Below, piece by piece: positions 1 through 10,730 of a stretch of 64,000 bases of DNA (position 1 is its first letter; each line of letters opens with the position of its first letter). The notes under the pieces are model-generated. The model had not been told where the DNA came from. It saw nothing but the letters and a program-made list of their open reading frames with translations, and made no database searches. This stretch comes from Cyprinodon diabolis. Its lineage: Eukaryota; Chordata; Actinopteri; Cyprinodontiformes; Cyprinodontidae. The DNA lies in NCBI GenBank assembly GCA_030533445.1, contig CM060081.1:2065315-2129314 (forward strand), given 5' to 3'. The translations under genes were made by a program, and so were the position numbers.

Positions 1-48
1 AAATGGCATTTTTTAGGGACCCAGATTACCTCACCCTTTACAATATAC

Positions 49-255
49 CTAGAATAGTAAAGGAATGTATCAAGCCCATCATTTAGCACAGAGGGCTCTG
101 GTTCACCCAGCAGAGAAGTAATTTTAATCCATACTTCAGGCTCAGAGTCTCCTTTGAAGATATGTGTTTTAAGGTAGAGATAGACAAAAGTGACGCCTAA
201 CAGCCACATATTAACGGTTAGCTCCAAAGGCATGTTCAAAATCTGCTCTGGAGGT
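49..255 (-). CDS. HIPK/DYRK-like protein kinase, internal exon
   Basis: A 207-nt open exon with an acceptor (pyrimidine run then TATAG) at its upstream edge and a GTATAT donor. Translated, it matches kinase subdomains VIII to X of the HIPK/DYRK group: a (Y)RPPEQIL stretch where the family has YRAPEVIL, NMWLLG in place of DMWSLG, then GDSEPEVW and LLGEPEPSVLNDGL, ending FLYYSR. This is the C-lobe of a Ser/Thr kinase. The normally invariant Asp of subdomain IX is Asn here, so the product may be a divergent or inactive kinase. Upstream exons are not visible, since a MITE lies just beyond. Fish carry many HIPK-like genes, so I give no symbol. Confidence 0.5.
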
Positions 256-336
256 CTATAAGACAGTGGACAACAAAATAATCTATTAGCATTTTCTGGT
301 GTTGTAAGAAAACTGAAATCAATTAACCAACATTAT

Positions 337-1071
337 GGCTACGTTCACACTGCAGGCCTTAATGCTCAATTCCGATTTTTTTGTGAAATCGGATTTTTTT
401 GCGTGTCCGTTCACACTTCCAAGTATATGCGACTTGTATGTGATCTACTGTGTGAACTGAAAGCGTTCAACCGAAGTGTCCTGCATGTGCACTCGAGGAC
501 GCGATGACGTCACATGTAGCAAGCGTCCTCAGTGTTTGCGGAAGTAAACATGACTCGTAATACCGCAGCGTATATTGCGTTCTTTAAGTTCTTCTCCAAC
601 AGGAGCAGGCACATTACGAACGAAATCTTTTTAAGAAGATCAAAAAGAAAGACCCTCCCCCGGTTCCGGTAAGACCCTTCGAGTTTGGTCTGAATCGAGC
701 TATCTTTCCAAAAATGATTTAAGTCAGCAACCTCACTTTCTCTCCATTGACTGCTCTCTGTGTTATCTTCCGCCATGGTTAGTTTTTCCCGCCTCCGCTT
801 AGTAGGACGCAGATTAGTAACGTTTAGTAACATTTGTCAAGTATCAATGACGTGTAGGTCGGATGAATGCGACCTAGCCGTACAGACACAGGTCGCATTT
901 GAAAAGATCAGATACGTATCGGATTCAGCACCACATATCCAAGTGGCCTGGGTCGCATTTGAAAAAATCCGATCTGTGTCGTTCAGACTGTCATAAAAAG
1001 ATCAGATACAGGTCACATATGGGCAAAAAAATCGGAATTGGGTCACTTCAGGCTGCAGTGTGAACGTAGCC
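337..1071. mobile_element. Inverted-repeat MITE (GGCTACGTTCACACTGCAG ends)
   Basis: The left end GGCTACGTTCACACTGCAG is repeated inverted at the right end, where it closes at GTAGCC. Inside are many diverged copies of a short word around AAATCGGATTTTTTT and its complement (sub-terminal repeats). No transposase frame is present. This is a non-autonomous DNA transposon of fish type. I could not find a convincing target duplication, so the superfamily is open. Confidence 0.7.
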
Positions 1072-2148
1072 TTAGTTGTCAGGCTTGATATCTCTATGCA
1101 CCATCCCCACCTTGTGTAGAAAATTAAGATACCAATACCTGTCCACCAATAACCTGAATCTTACACAAATCCAGACGGCCACCTGTGGATTTCTCCATGA
1201 TTTCTTTCAAAATATCGACAGCAAATTAATTTTAAAAGAGGAACAGAGAAACGCGATCAAGGCTCATCTTCTTATTCTAGGCGTGCAACTGCACGCTTTG
1301 ATTTTTGTTGACAACAACTATGCGTCGCTTAACATACGTCACGCACTCCGTTGCTCTTATTGGTTGTAGGTCTATCCAATTGAGTGGAGAGGCATTTTTT
1401 TTTCCTGGTTCGTTCAAAACACGCCCCATAATAAAAGCTCTATGGAGCAGCATCAGACTCATTCTGACTAGAATTGAGTAGGACTACGTCAGGCTAAAAA
1501 TGACATAAGTGAAAACTGGCCTGCATAAAATAATGGAAAAAAAGACAGATTTTAAGACAGGACTTTTTTCTTTTAATAGAAATGTTCTAACTTTTGCGAC
1601 AATAGTCTGATAAAGAGTACATTTATATACATGTTTAAGCCAGAATGATCTGACATTCAAAACAATGGCTAACTTCCAGCCATGGCGTCCTGCATGAGCA
1701 TTGGGGCTTGATTCGTTCATGTGTCAGGGTACGCGCACGGGGTGTGGGACAAGCAGACGACCATGATTGACATGTCATGGAACCAATCGTGTACAACGGA
1801 CCGTCTTTTGTGATCGGTTGAGGTTATTCATTGATTTCTCACTGTAGAGGGGACCCTTTATTTTAGTTTCACTTCCAGACTTTCTATTTCACTGCTTGCT
1901 AAGTGACTGGGGAGATCTTCAAGCCACATGGTATAAATGCATTATAAAAGATCTCCTACTGCACCTTTAAAATTATCAGTTTTCTTAATCTGCAAATGAT
2001 TTTATGTAGAACTAGGAATCAGTTACTTAAAATGAAAAAGGCCAGTGTAAAATCGCCTCAATATTTGTGGATGGGGACTTCACTCTGTGTAAACCTTATG
2101 GAACTGCTTGTTGGTTTAATGATAAATGATAAATAAGTGCTACGTTTA
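1072..2148. other. No gene seen; dispersed repeat block
   Basis: No exon is supportable. The stretch about 1260-1560 shares words (for example the inverse of CTACGTCAGGCT and the GCAGGCCAGTT word) with about 17190-17340 in the opposite orientation, so it is probably a piece of a dispersed fish repeat. The short open frames here do not resemble known proteins. Confidence 0.4.
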
Positions 2149-2152
2149 TTAA

Positions 2153-2516
2153 AGGAATAGTACACCCAAAACATGATTAGCCTTCATTTTCTACTCACCC
2201 CCATGCTGAACAACACTCTGGAGTACTTTTTTGATATCTCAAATGCATCTGGAGATCTGGGAGGCTTCTTGCTGTCTGCTGACATTCAAATAATGGAGGT
2301 CTATGGCGCCCGAGGCAGAAAGGTCCATAAAAGTCCACAAAAAACGTGTCAATATTCCTCCATACTGCTCGTCCAATGTATTCCAAGTGTCCTGAGTGGG
2401 TAGCGTCCATAATTTACTCGAAACGAAGTCATTTAGAATGTTTTTAGAGCATAAACAGTAGTGTATAGGATTTCCTAAAAGCGCGTTCACGAGTCTACGG
2501 AAACCGCGGCCAGATG
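2153..2516. mobile_element. Single arm of the TTAA-flanked palindromic element
   Basis: Starts with AGGAATAGTACACCC directly after TTAA (2149-2152) and is nearly identical to the arms of the complete element at 13808-14642. The match runs through the arm and about 20 bp past it (the word CGAGTCTACGGAAACCGCGG), then stops. So this is one arm plus a small part of the core, with the rest deleted. Confidence 0.75.
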
Positions 2517-2601
2517 ATTAAAGAATGAATACGAATTCTTTAGGAAGATGTTATATGTTCACATGACTTATCAATGTTAGCCAAAGCTCTTGAAAACAAA
2601 C

Positions 2602-2793
2602 CTGGCCTTATTGAGGATGTCTCGCTGTAGCTGAAGTTCATTTTCAGGGATTTTTTCAATGGTCTTCATCAAAGCGAGGATAGGCTATAAGACTTCTGAG
2701 CTTTTCCCGAGTTGGTGTAGAGATTGGTTGTTTTTTGAAGAAGCAGGAGTAAATTTCTGTCACCCTCCTAGCAACAGTCGTAAAGCTGACATC
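2602..2793 (-). pseudogene. Exon-like block, product not recognised, frame broken or ending
   Basis: A splice acceptor (TTCTCCACAG) is followed by about 50 open codons rich in basic and hydrophobic residues (TTVARRVTEIYSCFFKKQ), ending in DEDH and a stop. From about 2690 downwards a second frame becomes protein-like (ILALMKTIEKIPENELQLQR) and runs to a GTTTGT donor. Either a one-base shift joins the two frames, making this a decayed exon, or the first frame is a true C-terminus and the second is chance. I do not recognise either product. It could belong with the unrecognised minus-strand gene at 7566-9990, but the splice phase does not connect directly. Confidence 0.3.
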
Positions 2794-3182
2794 CTGTGGA
2801 GAAGAACAGAATTATATGAGTTATTTTGGATCTAAAAAGGTTTGACAATTGAAAACAAAGCTGTGAAAAATATGTACTCTTTTACACATTTCCATTTTTT
2901 TTGGCACACATAATGTTTCATTTGATCAAACATATGCTATTATTAGATGACGATGACCCAAGTAAATATATAAAAGCTTTTAAGCTAACATGCATAACTG
3001 ACCATCATACTACCATTTCCATGGTTTAGTTTTGCCATGATGTTCACAACGATTGCAGTTTTTTTTTTTTTTGAAGATCAGAACTCTAAAAAAAATTGAA
3101 CCTGTTGATTCTGATTTCAGCCAGTACTGATTTTGTTTTATTTGTTTATTTATTATGAATTTACATAAGTGCCATTCGTACA

Positions 3183-3714
3183 TGACTGTGCCATCAGTGC
3201 AATGCCCATACTGTAATGATCTCTGCACTGATGCTGGGCTGATCACTCCTTCTATACACCTGCTCAGCTCCACCCGTCCCTCAATCAGCTTTCACCAGCT
3301 TCACCTGGTTCCATCACTATATAATCACCATAACACCAGACGTCAGGGCCAGATTATCTTGTGCTAACCCGGTAAGATTAATCCAGCGTCATCTAAATTA
3401 CTTGTTTGCCCGTCTGTTAACTGCCCCGTTCTGTTTCTGATATTGAGCATAATTGATCCTGTTCTGACTCTGTCAGCCTGTCTGGATATCCTTTCTGTTC
3501 TGCTTCTGGACCTCTCGATCTCCAAATCTGTCTGCCTTCCTTTGGATCATAAACCCAGGAAATCTCCTCATAAACTGTCTGCCTATCAGTCTGCAGCCTG
3601 CTGGCTCCTCTCAGACTCAAGCCCTGCTCAAAAAGCACGCTGCTGAATAAACTATGCTCTAACGTCACTGACCTGTCTTGGTTGTATTTTGTTCCGGCCT
3701 CTGTTCTTCACACA
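3183..3714 (+). mobile_element. Solo LTR (type 1)
   Basis: Begins TGACTG and ends CACACA, flanked on both sides by TACA (3179-3182 and 3715-3718), a 4-bp target duplication. It carries a TATATAA box (3318-3324) and an AATAAA signal (3646-3651) in the right order for U3-R-U5. The small open frames inside are not genes. No internal retroviral or gypsy coding region adjoins, so this is a solo LTR left by recombination. Confidence 0.6.
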
Positions 3715-3718
3715 TACA

Positions 3719-6148
3719 TGTGAGCAAATACATCTTGAAATTCATTTGTCCAAGATTTTAAAGATCCCATTTCCTTACAGAACAGATCATGTCAAACATG
3801 AACAAACAGAGCTATCTTATCTATTGTATTATTATATTATATTAATATTAAATCTGTTTTTCTTCCCCTTATATAAGATTTGCATATTTAATAAAAAAGT
3901 TACTCAAACTGTTCTTGATTCTTGATTTCTTAAGCAGCCACTGTCAAAATAGTTTTTTGATTATTGACAATGTCCGGTTTTAAAATACAAACTTGTTTTA
4001 ACTACACACGACATAGCACTACTAAATGTAAAAGAACATTTTAAAGCACCAGGAGACCTCAGTGGAGGTAGATATTGATAGAGAAGGTCAGATGAACGCC
4101 AACCAGCCAGAATGAAGGACATGTCCCTAATTAAAATAGCTGCTGGTTTTACGTTGGATGTAACAAAATCACCCATCCAGAAAGTTAACCTTTTTCCTCG
4201 TGGTTCCATGAATCATCGAATGTAATTTTTCCCCAGTCTCTTCTGTATTATTGAATTATTAAAAGGCCAGTGAGGCCTGGTGGGTTATCGATCTTAACTT
4301 TGTTTTTTTTTAACGATCTCCAGAGGGAGTCATTGAACCGATTTTGGGATACTTTTTGTTCATTGGTTGCTCCCAGAGATTAAACACTGACACATTTAGA
4401 AGTGTCAGTGTTTTCTTACAGTTTCTCACTCTGTAGGATGTGCAAGTCACACTCCAAAGGCAGCGTTCCATCTGGACCGGACTTTAAAGCTGTCCCAACA
4501 CCTGCATTAGCATCCAATGTATTACTGCTTAAGGACATTTTGTGCTATGAACCTAAATTTCAATCCTATGATACTATGATTTGTGATTCTAGCTTAGATT
4601 TGTGAAAGGGCATTTATGAAAAATCATATTTAATATTTGTTCATATGTCGTGGAATGTCTTCCCAACGACTTAAAATTATATGCTAAGTCTTATAAAAAT
4701 TCAAAGTTCTTAAAAAGCAGTTGAAAAGTCTTTAAACAATGATCAGAAATCAGGCAGAGGCAGCTGGGTCCAGGTCCAGAGTGGTTTATTGCAAAATACA
4801 GATAAACCACCCGAGATGCGTACCGGTCCACATCTGACTTACATGCAGTAACAGTCCCACTTATATACACTCGAGGAGCATTATTTTTAAAGCCTTTCTT
4901 TTGATCTATCAAAGCCTTTTCTTTACACTTTCATGGTGACATTTATTGCAGTTAAATCAAAACTCAATATGTCAAAACAACGCTTTCATCCAGTGTGACT
5001 TATGTTTTCATAACATCTCATTAAAAAGTCGGCATAACCTTGATGCTCAAAATCTCCGTAACACATAATTTTTGTGTCGCTCAGTACCTGCTCAGTACCG
5101 CACAGTATCACTTTGGATATGACAACTCATATATCACAAGTAGTGCAGCTGGCCTGTGCAACCTTGATATGTCCAAATAATTCATTTTTAATGAGTGTGA
5201 CTTCATCATCAAAAGGCCTTATCTCTGTAGCTCTGCAGTACCAACACCTTGGATTCAATCCAATATTTCTGTCCCCTTTCTAATACCTGCATCTCTCTTG
5301 GATCCCAAAACTTCAAAGGTCCAGCTGCAGAGAGCCTTACACACACTGCTCTCTTTCTCTCTCTTTGGCCTTAATAACATACATGTATTTATTGTGAAAC
5401 AACTCTATATGCATTGTAAAACATTTAATTCCATTTTATTCTAATCATTGGTGCAGATTAATTCACTACACATAAAGGAAAAGTATGATTCTTTGGAATC
5501 AATTTAAACTTCATTTTTTTGATTCAACTTAACAAAAACAAATTAAGTGCTTAATGTTAGCATTTAATGATGGTCTGCCAGTTATAACATATTCCTATTT
5601 TCTGGCACTATCCTTTCTGTTTTTTAATCTTTTCAGTGTGTCTCCAAACAAAACTTGTTTGGAGTTTGTATTCTATATAGGAAAATCTTTTTCAAATCAA
5701 AACATTTGAAGTTTGAAACCAGTTCGGGTATACCCCGAGAAAATGTTTTCTTTGTGAAATTTCTATCTTAAGCCTTTGTACTTATAAACAGGAGATTTTT
5801 AAATTTAAGGCTTTAAAAAAGTAATTCATTAGTTCAGTGCAGATTTAAGAATGTTATTTGTTGTTTTTTCTAACTTGACAATGCAAAATGAGAAAAAGCT
5901 GTTTGATATTTAACAGCAAGGCCAATCAATGGTCCTTCCTATAAACTAATGACAGGAGCAGTCACTGCCCCACAGGGATGAAAAAAAGGGAGCTCTGAAT
6001 ATTTTAGGCTGCCTAAACTAGTTTAAGGTCAATTACCCAACAGAAAAATGAATGAAGCACTACATCTAAACACCCCACCCCCAAAACAATCACTGAAGAT
6101 AGACCAGATTTTTGATGCGGCTTTTGCTAATAAATGTACACGCATATT
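3719..6148. other. No gene seen
   Basis: AT-rich DNA with short open frames only. I saw no exon with matching splice sites, no RNA gene and no complete mobile element. Confidence 0.4.
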
Positions 6149-6150
6149 TA

Positions 6151-7371
6151 CACTCATCTGCCACTTTATTAGGTACCCCATGCTAGTAATGGGTTGGACC
6201 CCCTTTTGCCTTCAGAACTGCCTCAATTCTTCGTGGCATAGATTCAACAAGGTGCTGGAAGCATTCCTCAGGGAGTTTGGTCCATATTGACATGATGGCA
6301 TCACACAGTTGCCGCAGATTTGTCGGCTGCACATCCATGATGCGAATCTCCCGTTCCACCACATCCCAAAGATGCTCTATTGGATTGAGATCTGGTGACT
6401 GTGGAGGCCATTTGAGTACAGTGAACTCATTGTCATGTTCAAGAAACCAGTCTGAGATGATTCCAGCTTTATGACATGGCGCATTATCCTGCTGAAAGTA
6501 GCCATCAGAAGTTGGGTACATTGTGGTCATAAAGGGATGGACATGGTCAGCAACAATACTCAGGTAGGCTGTGGCGTTGCAACGATGCTCAATTGGTACC
6601 AAGGGGCCCAAAGAGTGCCAAGAAAATATTCCCCACACCATGACACCACCACCACCAGCCTGAACCGTTGATACAAGGCAGGATGGATCCATGCTTTCAT
6701 GTTGTAGACGCCAAATTCTGACCCTACCATCCGAATGTCGCAGCAGAAATCGAGACTCATCAGACCAGGCAACGTTTTTCCAATCTTCTATTGTCCAATT
6801 TCCATGAGCTTGTGCAAATTGTAGCCTCAGTTTACTGTTCTTAGCTGAAAGGAGTGGCACCCGGTGTGGTCTTCTGCTGCTGTAGCCCATCTGCCTCAAA
6901 GTTCCACGTACTGTGCGTTCAGAGATGCTCTTCTGCCCACCTTGGTTGTAACGGGTGGTTATTTGAGTCACTGTTGCCCTTCTATCAGCTCCAACCAGTC
7001 TGGCCATTCTCTTCTGACCTCTGGCATCAACAAGGCATTTCCGCCCACAGAACTGCCGCTCACTGGATGTTTTTTCTTTTTCGGACCATTCTCTGTAAAC
7101 CCTAGAGATGGTTGTGCGTGAAAATCCCAGTAGATCAGCAGTTTCTGAAATACTCAGAAAAGCCCTTCTGGCACCAACAATCATGCCACGTTCAAAGTCA
7201 CTCAAATCACCTTTCTTCCCCATACTGATGCTCGCTTTGAACTGCAGGAGATTGTCTTGACCATGTCTACATGCCTAAATGCACTGAGTTGCCGCCATGT
7301 GATTGGCTGCTTAGAAATTAAGTGTTAACGAGCAGTTGGACAGGTGTACCTAATAAAGTGGCCGGTGAGTG
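6151..7371 (-). mobile_element. Tc1/mariner transposon, DD36E type, coding-complete
   Basis: A 1221-bp element flanked by TA (6149-6150 and 7372-7373). The terminal inverted repeats are about 28 bp: the right end, read inward, is CACTCACCGGCCACTTTATT and the left end is CACTCATCTGCCACTTTATT, followed on both sides by AGGTAC. They differ at a few positions, while the transposase is unbroken. Size, short TIRs and catalytic spacing fit the DD36E (Incomer-like) branch of Tc1/mariner. It lies between two unrecognised gene fragments. Confidence 0.9.
6183..7223 (-). CDS. Tc1/mariner transposase (DD36E), intact
   Basis: Cuts and pastes its own element at TA sites in the nucleus. The 346-residue frame is the full length for the family, from [13 protein letters not shown] to the stop with no break. 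Residues about 8-45 form a helix-turn-helix, and residues about 50-110 the second DNA-binding helix set. The catalytic triad is visible as D155 (SDES), D246 (QDNAPCH) and E283 (DLNPIEHLW). The last two are separated by 36 residues, not the usual 34 of Tc1. The glycine-rich GGGGVMVWG motif sits between them. The start lies about 150 bp inside the right terminal repeat. Frame integrity suggests recent insertion, although the left terminal repeat has drifted. Confidence 0.93.
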   Translation of the reverse strand: MGKKGDLSDFERGMIVGARRAFLSISETADLLGFSRTTISRVYREWSEKEKTSSERQFCGRKCLVDARGQKRMARLVGADRRATVTQITTRYNQGGQKSISERTVRGTLRQMGYSSRRPHRVPLLSAKNSKLRLQFAQAHGNWTIEDWKNVAWSDESRFLLRHSDGRVRIWRLQHESMDPSCLVSTVQAGGGGVMVWGIFSWHSLGPLVPIEHRCNATAYLSIVADHVHPFMTTMYPTSDGYFQQDNAPCHKAGIISDWFLEHDNEFTVLKWPPQSPDLNPIEHLWDVVEREIRIMDVQPTNLRQLCDAIMSIWTKLPEECFQHLVESMPRRIEAVLKAKGGPTHY

Positions 7372-7450
7372 TATATTGTTGTACATGATTAACTAATAAA
7401 TGAGTTTTTGGTTAGTGCGCTAACTTTAAACTATCAAAGAAGGACATTCT

Positions 7451-7492
7451 TTTTTTTTTTTTTTGGGTGTGTGGGGGGGGGGGGGGGGGGGG
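7451..7492. repeat. Homopolymer tract T(n) then G(n)
   Basis: A run of T followed by GGGTGTGTGGGG and a long G run. Such tracts are error-prone in sequencing, so the length here should not be trusted. Confidence 0.9.
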
Positions 7493-7565
7493 GTTCATAA
7501 ACTATTTGTAAGATTTCAAGGGATTAGATTAATTTTTAATTTAAAAAAGACCAATGATGTCTTAC

Positions 7566-7721
7566 ATTTGCTGTCTGCAACTTCTTCAGGTGTGGTGTTG
7601 GTTTCCATCTGAGGGTCTTTAGCTTTCAGGTATTCAGCTTCTTTCACTGCCTGCCATGTTGGTGCTAGCTTGAATAACTGATCGGCATAACCCATATGTC
7701 TTCTCAGTTCATCCTCACTCT
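7566..7721 (-). CDS. Exon of unrecognised coiled-coil gene (fifth of five seen)
   Basis: The acceptor CTTCAAAG leads to a 156-nt open exon and a GTAAGA donor. Read with the one base carried over from the previous exon it gives KSEDELRRHMGYADQLFK, then LAPTWQAVKEAEYLKAKDPQ and an acidic, threonine-rich tail. This is helical, charged and protein-like. The splice phase matches the exon at 7824-7900 exactly. I do not recognise the protein. The next exon downstream would lie beyond the Tc1 insertion at 6151-7371. Confidence 0.6.
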
Positions 7722-7823
7722 CTTTGAAGAGACAGCGGCATTAGAGTCACATAGGAAAGCATGCACCTGCAGAATAAGCAGTGCTTGATAAAATCTAAAA
7801 TAGATAAATAGTTTACTTGTTAC

Positions 7824-7900
7824 TCATTGCACTTGCTTCTCTTAGCAACTTATCTAAAGCATCACTGCTCTCTTGTTTGGACTTGGCAGTATTTCCAATT
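7824..7900 (-). CDS. Exon of unrecognised coiled-coil gene (fourth)
   Basis: 77 nt between acceptor CATCAACAG and donor GTAACA. It encodes IGNTAKSKQESSDALDK followed by LLREASAM. It takes two bases from the upstream exon to complete an Arg codon and passes one base to the next exon, so all three phases agree. Composition is helical and charged. Confidence 0.6.
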
Positions 7901-8005
7901 CTGTTGATGAAAAACAGCAATCAGATTCACAGCAAATCTTAAAACATGATGTTAAGTTGGTCATCAGATATCAAAACAAATTTTTTGATATCTGCCTTCA
8001 AATAC

Positions 8006-8145
8006 CTTTTTCCTTGTAGCTGAGTTGGCTTCTCTTTTATAAGCCAATCGTCATAGCTAATTTGCCTAGCAGACACTTTAATTTCCACCAGAGTGATGTC
8101 ATCCACAAGGTTAGTCGTTTTATTCTCTAACATTGCTACTACCGC
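8006..8145 (-). CDS. Exon of unrecognised coiled-coil gene (third)
   Basis: 140 nt, acceptor TCTCCAG, donor GTATTT. It encodes AVVAMLENKTTNLVDDITLV, then EIKVSARQISYDDWLIKEKP and TQLQGKR. It starts in phase 0, matching the end of the exon at 9677-9729. The solo LTR at 8344-9035 sits in the intron between them. Confidence 0.62.
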
Positions 8146-8343
8146 CTGGAGACATAGGAATGGCAGCGTAGATGCAATTGCATGTAAATACTGACAAGGC
8201 AGAAAAGGCAAAGATGTGCAGAATTGAGATAGATTTGGAAACAAACACTTTCAAACCAATTTTACAGTAATTTTCAATCCTTAAGTTTTTTCCACCTTTT
8301 AATAAATGCATTCAGAAAACATAAGAAAATTAAAACAGCTTAG

Positions 8344-9035
8344 TGTTGGGATCCTGAGGCTTGCCCACCAGAGGGCGCAGAGGATCCCTTTCTGAGGGGT
8401 TGTGTTACTGTTGGGATCTGGGGGTCTGTCTGCCTTTCTCCACCAGAGGGCGTACTGGATCTCCTGAGGCTGGAACTGACTTCACCAGCTGTTCTTCATC
8501 TGCTCATCAGGAGACCAGCATTTAAGTGGGCGGAGGACCACACTCCAGTGCCAGACAGTTAGTCAGTCACGGTACAGCAAACCCTGAGCCAACCTGCCTG
8601 TCTAGTCTCCTGACTACAAAAACCTGATCCTTTTTGTCATCTCTGCTTCTCAGGTTAAACCTGCCTGCAACCAGAAACCCCCCTGAAGAGTTTTCTCTGT
8701 TGGAAATCGGTCTGCCTGATTTCAGTAGAACCCTGGAGAACCAAACCTCAGCCCTCTGCCTGCCGTGAGCCTCTGAACCCTCCTGGTTCCCTCCTTCTGC
8801 CTGCTCAGCTCAAACCTCAGCCCTCAGCCTGCCGTCTGCCTCTGGACCCCCCTGGTTCCCCTTTCTGCCACTCAGCACAAACCTCTGAACAGCGAATCCA
8901 GTCGTGACCAGCCCCTGGACCAGATTATCCACCTGACCTGTTTTTGTTATGCTCTCTTCATTAAAACTTTGAACTTTTTCCCTGCCTGCTGGTTGTGTTC
9001 TGCATATGGGCTTGAATCCAAAACCCAACATGACA
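8344..9035 (+). mobile_element. Solo LTR (type 2)
   Basis: Starts TGTTGGGATC and ends ACATGACA. Perfect 5-bp flanks CTTAG lie at 8339-8343 and 9036-9040. Near the 5' end a segment containing CACCAGAGGGCG occurs twice. No internal coding part adjoins. It lies in an intron of the unrecognised minus-strand gene. Confidence 0.75.
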
Positions 9036-9040
9036 CTTAG

Positions 9041-9676
9041 TCCAAGATTATAATTGATCAGACCAATGTAAAAAGATCAAGGTTCGGGACATATGCTTTG
9101 ATGCATGTAAAAATATTGTGATTCTTTAATGTGTTAAATTGATGACTTCATGACCTTTACCAACAAACAGGAGTCACATTTGTTTTCTCTTTCTTGCGTG
9201 AAAATTAAAGCTGTTTTACAGCAGGGCCGAATGCAAAATGCATCCACACATGTCGAAGCCTACTAAGGTTATGGAGAAAATAATTTCATCAAGTTGCTGC
9301 AGCATGAAGGTCTTCTGAATAACTGCATAAAATAGCTTCTATAAGCCTGAGTAAATCTGAAGTTATATAATTATATAGCTAAACAAAGTATATATTCCTT
9401 TATGCATGATTCAATGGCATGGGTATAAAGGTTTCAGTGTCAATTAAAATCTCTTTTTGTAACTGCAGTTCTTTTTATGAAATACAATAAAGGCAATTTT
9501 TTTTTTTTTTTTTTTTACTTAAGCCTCTTTGAAAGTTACAGTCAGTTGAGGTTGCATTTTTTCATCATACTTTCACTGGAATACAGACTAATTAATTTTT
9601 CACATGCAATTCCAGCATTGTTTGTCCAATATTGGATTTATTTTCTGGTCTTTACATACAAGAGTGTTAAAATTAC
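9041..9676. other. Intronic DNA, no feature seen
   Basis: AT-rich sequence between the solo LTR and the next exon of the minus-strand gene. There is a T tract at about 9500. No element ends are recognisable. Confidence 0.4.
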
Positions 9677-9729
9677 CTTTAGCTTTTCTTTTCTTTCTCT
9701 GCAATAGTTCATTTGGACCTTCTGGGCAC
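9677..9729 (-). CDS. Exon of unrecognised coiled-coil gene (second)
   Basis: 53 nt, donor GTAATT, acceptor TTAAAAG (weak). With one base from the upstream exon it reads S then AQKVQMNYCRERKEKLK, a basic helical segment, and ends in phase 0. It is too short to trust alone; the phase fit on both sides is the main support. Confidence 0.5.
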
Positions 9730-9797
9730 CTTTTAAAAAAAAGGAGAGAGATGAATTAGTGCATTTGCTTAAAGAACAGCTTAATTTGCAGGTTAAC

Positions 9798-9990
9798 TCT
9801 GTCTCCGCTCATTGTGTGGCAATGTATCTTGGGAGAATACATTGGAACTGAGACCTGTCTTGTTACTCTTCTTGCCTCTCAGATAGTTCTCCATTTCTGG
9901 ATCTCCTAGAAAGTGTGATGTTGTAGAAATGTTTCTTCGATACTTCCTATATAAAGTCGGCATACAGAGATCTGTTACTTTAAGAGAAAC
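9798..9990 (-). CDS. Exon of unrecognised coiled-coil gene (first seen)
   Basis: 193 nt, acceptor TTCTTGAAG, donor GTTAAC (weak). It encodes VSLKVTDLCMPTLYRKYRRN, then ISTTSHFLGDPEMENYLRGK and a polar tail ending ERRQ. It starts in phase 0 and leaves one base. The basic patch followed by an acidic turn is ordered and conserved-looking. Exons further upstream (higher coordinates) were not found before the foldback element at 10731. Confidence 0.55.
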
Positions 9991-10001
9991 CTTCAAGAAC
10001 A

Positions 10002-10730
10002 TTTACAGAATTGTCTAGCAATCATTTAATGTCCCTAAAAACACTAAAAGTCTGGTCTAAAGGGAATCAACATAAGTGATGATAAAAGGCTTATGCAAAA
10101 AATATGAAAAAAAGAACAGAAAACGAATGTGCCATTGAGTGGGTGAGTTATGCGTGATCTACACAGATCCCTATTTGAACAGGGACATGATATGTGCTCC
10201 TGGCAGCTATGAGGTGAGGGGATGGCATAAAATACAGAGAAGGAAGTTTATTATATATTTAAAAAAACAATATTACTAAGAATAAGATTGAAATAACATA
10301 CATTTAAATGAAATATCCAATATAACTCTCTAAAAAGTGATTGACATTGATCTGCAGTTACTGTCAGATTTACAGAGAAATTAGGCTCTACACAGGTGTA
10401 GTTAACTCATCCGACGCCGTTACAACCCCAAAAGACCTCAAATAAACCCAACTAAGGTAGGAGCATAATAATTTAACACAAAATAACCATGGTTTGTTTG
10501 TTTTTCAAAGTAAGTAAGAAGTATTACCTACCTCCTTATATCGCGTCTTTATAGAAAGAAATACTGCTGATCTGCAAAGGTAATGTGAGTTTTGGAAGGT
10601 AAACAAGAATCACTATAACTGCAGTTGAAATTCAAATTTTTCTACATGCATTTTATTTTTTGAAAACATTCACATACATATGAAATATTTCCATGGTCAC
10701 TGAGAGTCGAGCGAGCGGAGAAACATCCGA
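10002..10730. other. No gene seen
   Basis: AT-rich spacer between the unrecognised minus-strand gene and the foldback element. No exon or RNA gene is visible. Confidence 0.4.

Noticed and set aside
2173..2403. Conserved small protein also found at 13828-14058 and, inverted, at 14393-14593
   Set aside because: The identity comes from the arms of the TTAA palindromic element; both strands are open, and the frame has no domain.
6277..7121. Plus-strand open frames opposite the Tc1 transposase
   Set aside because: Shadows of the transposase codons in the other strand.
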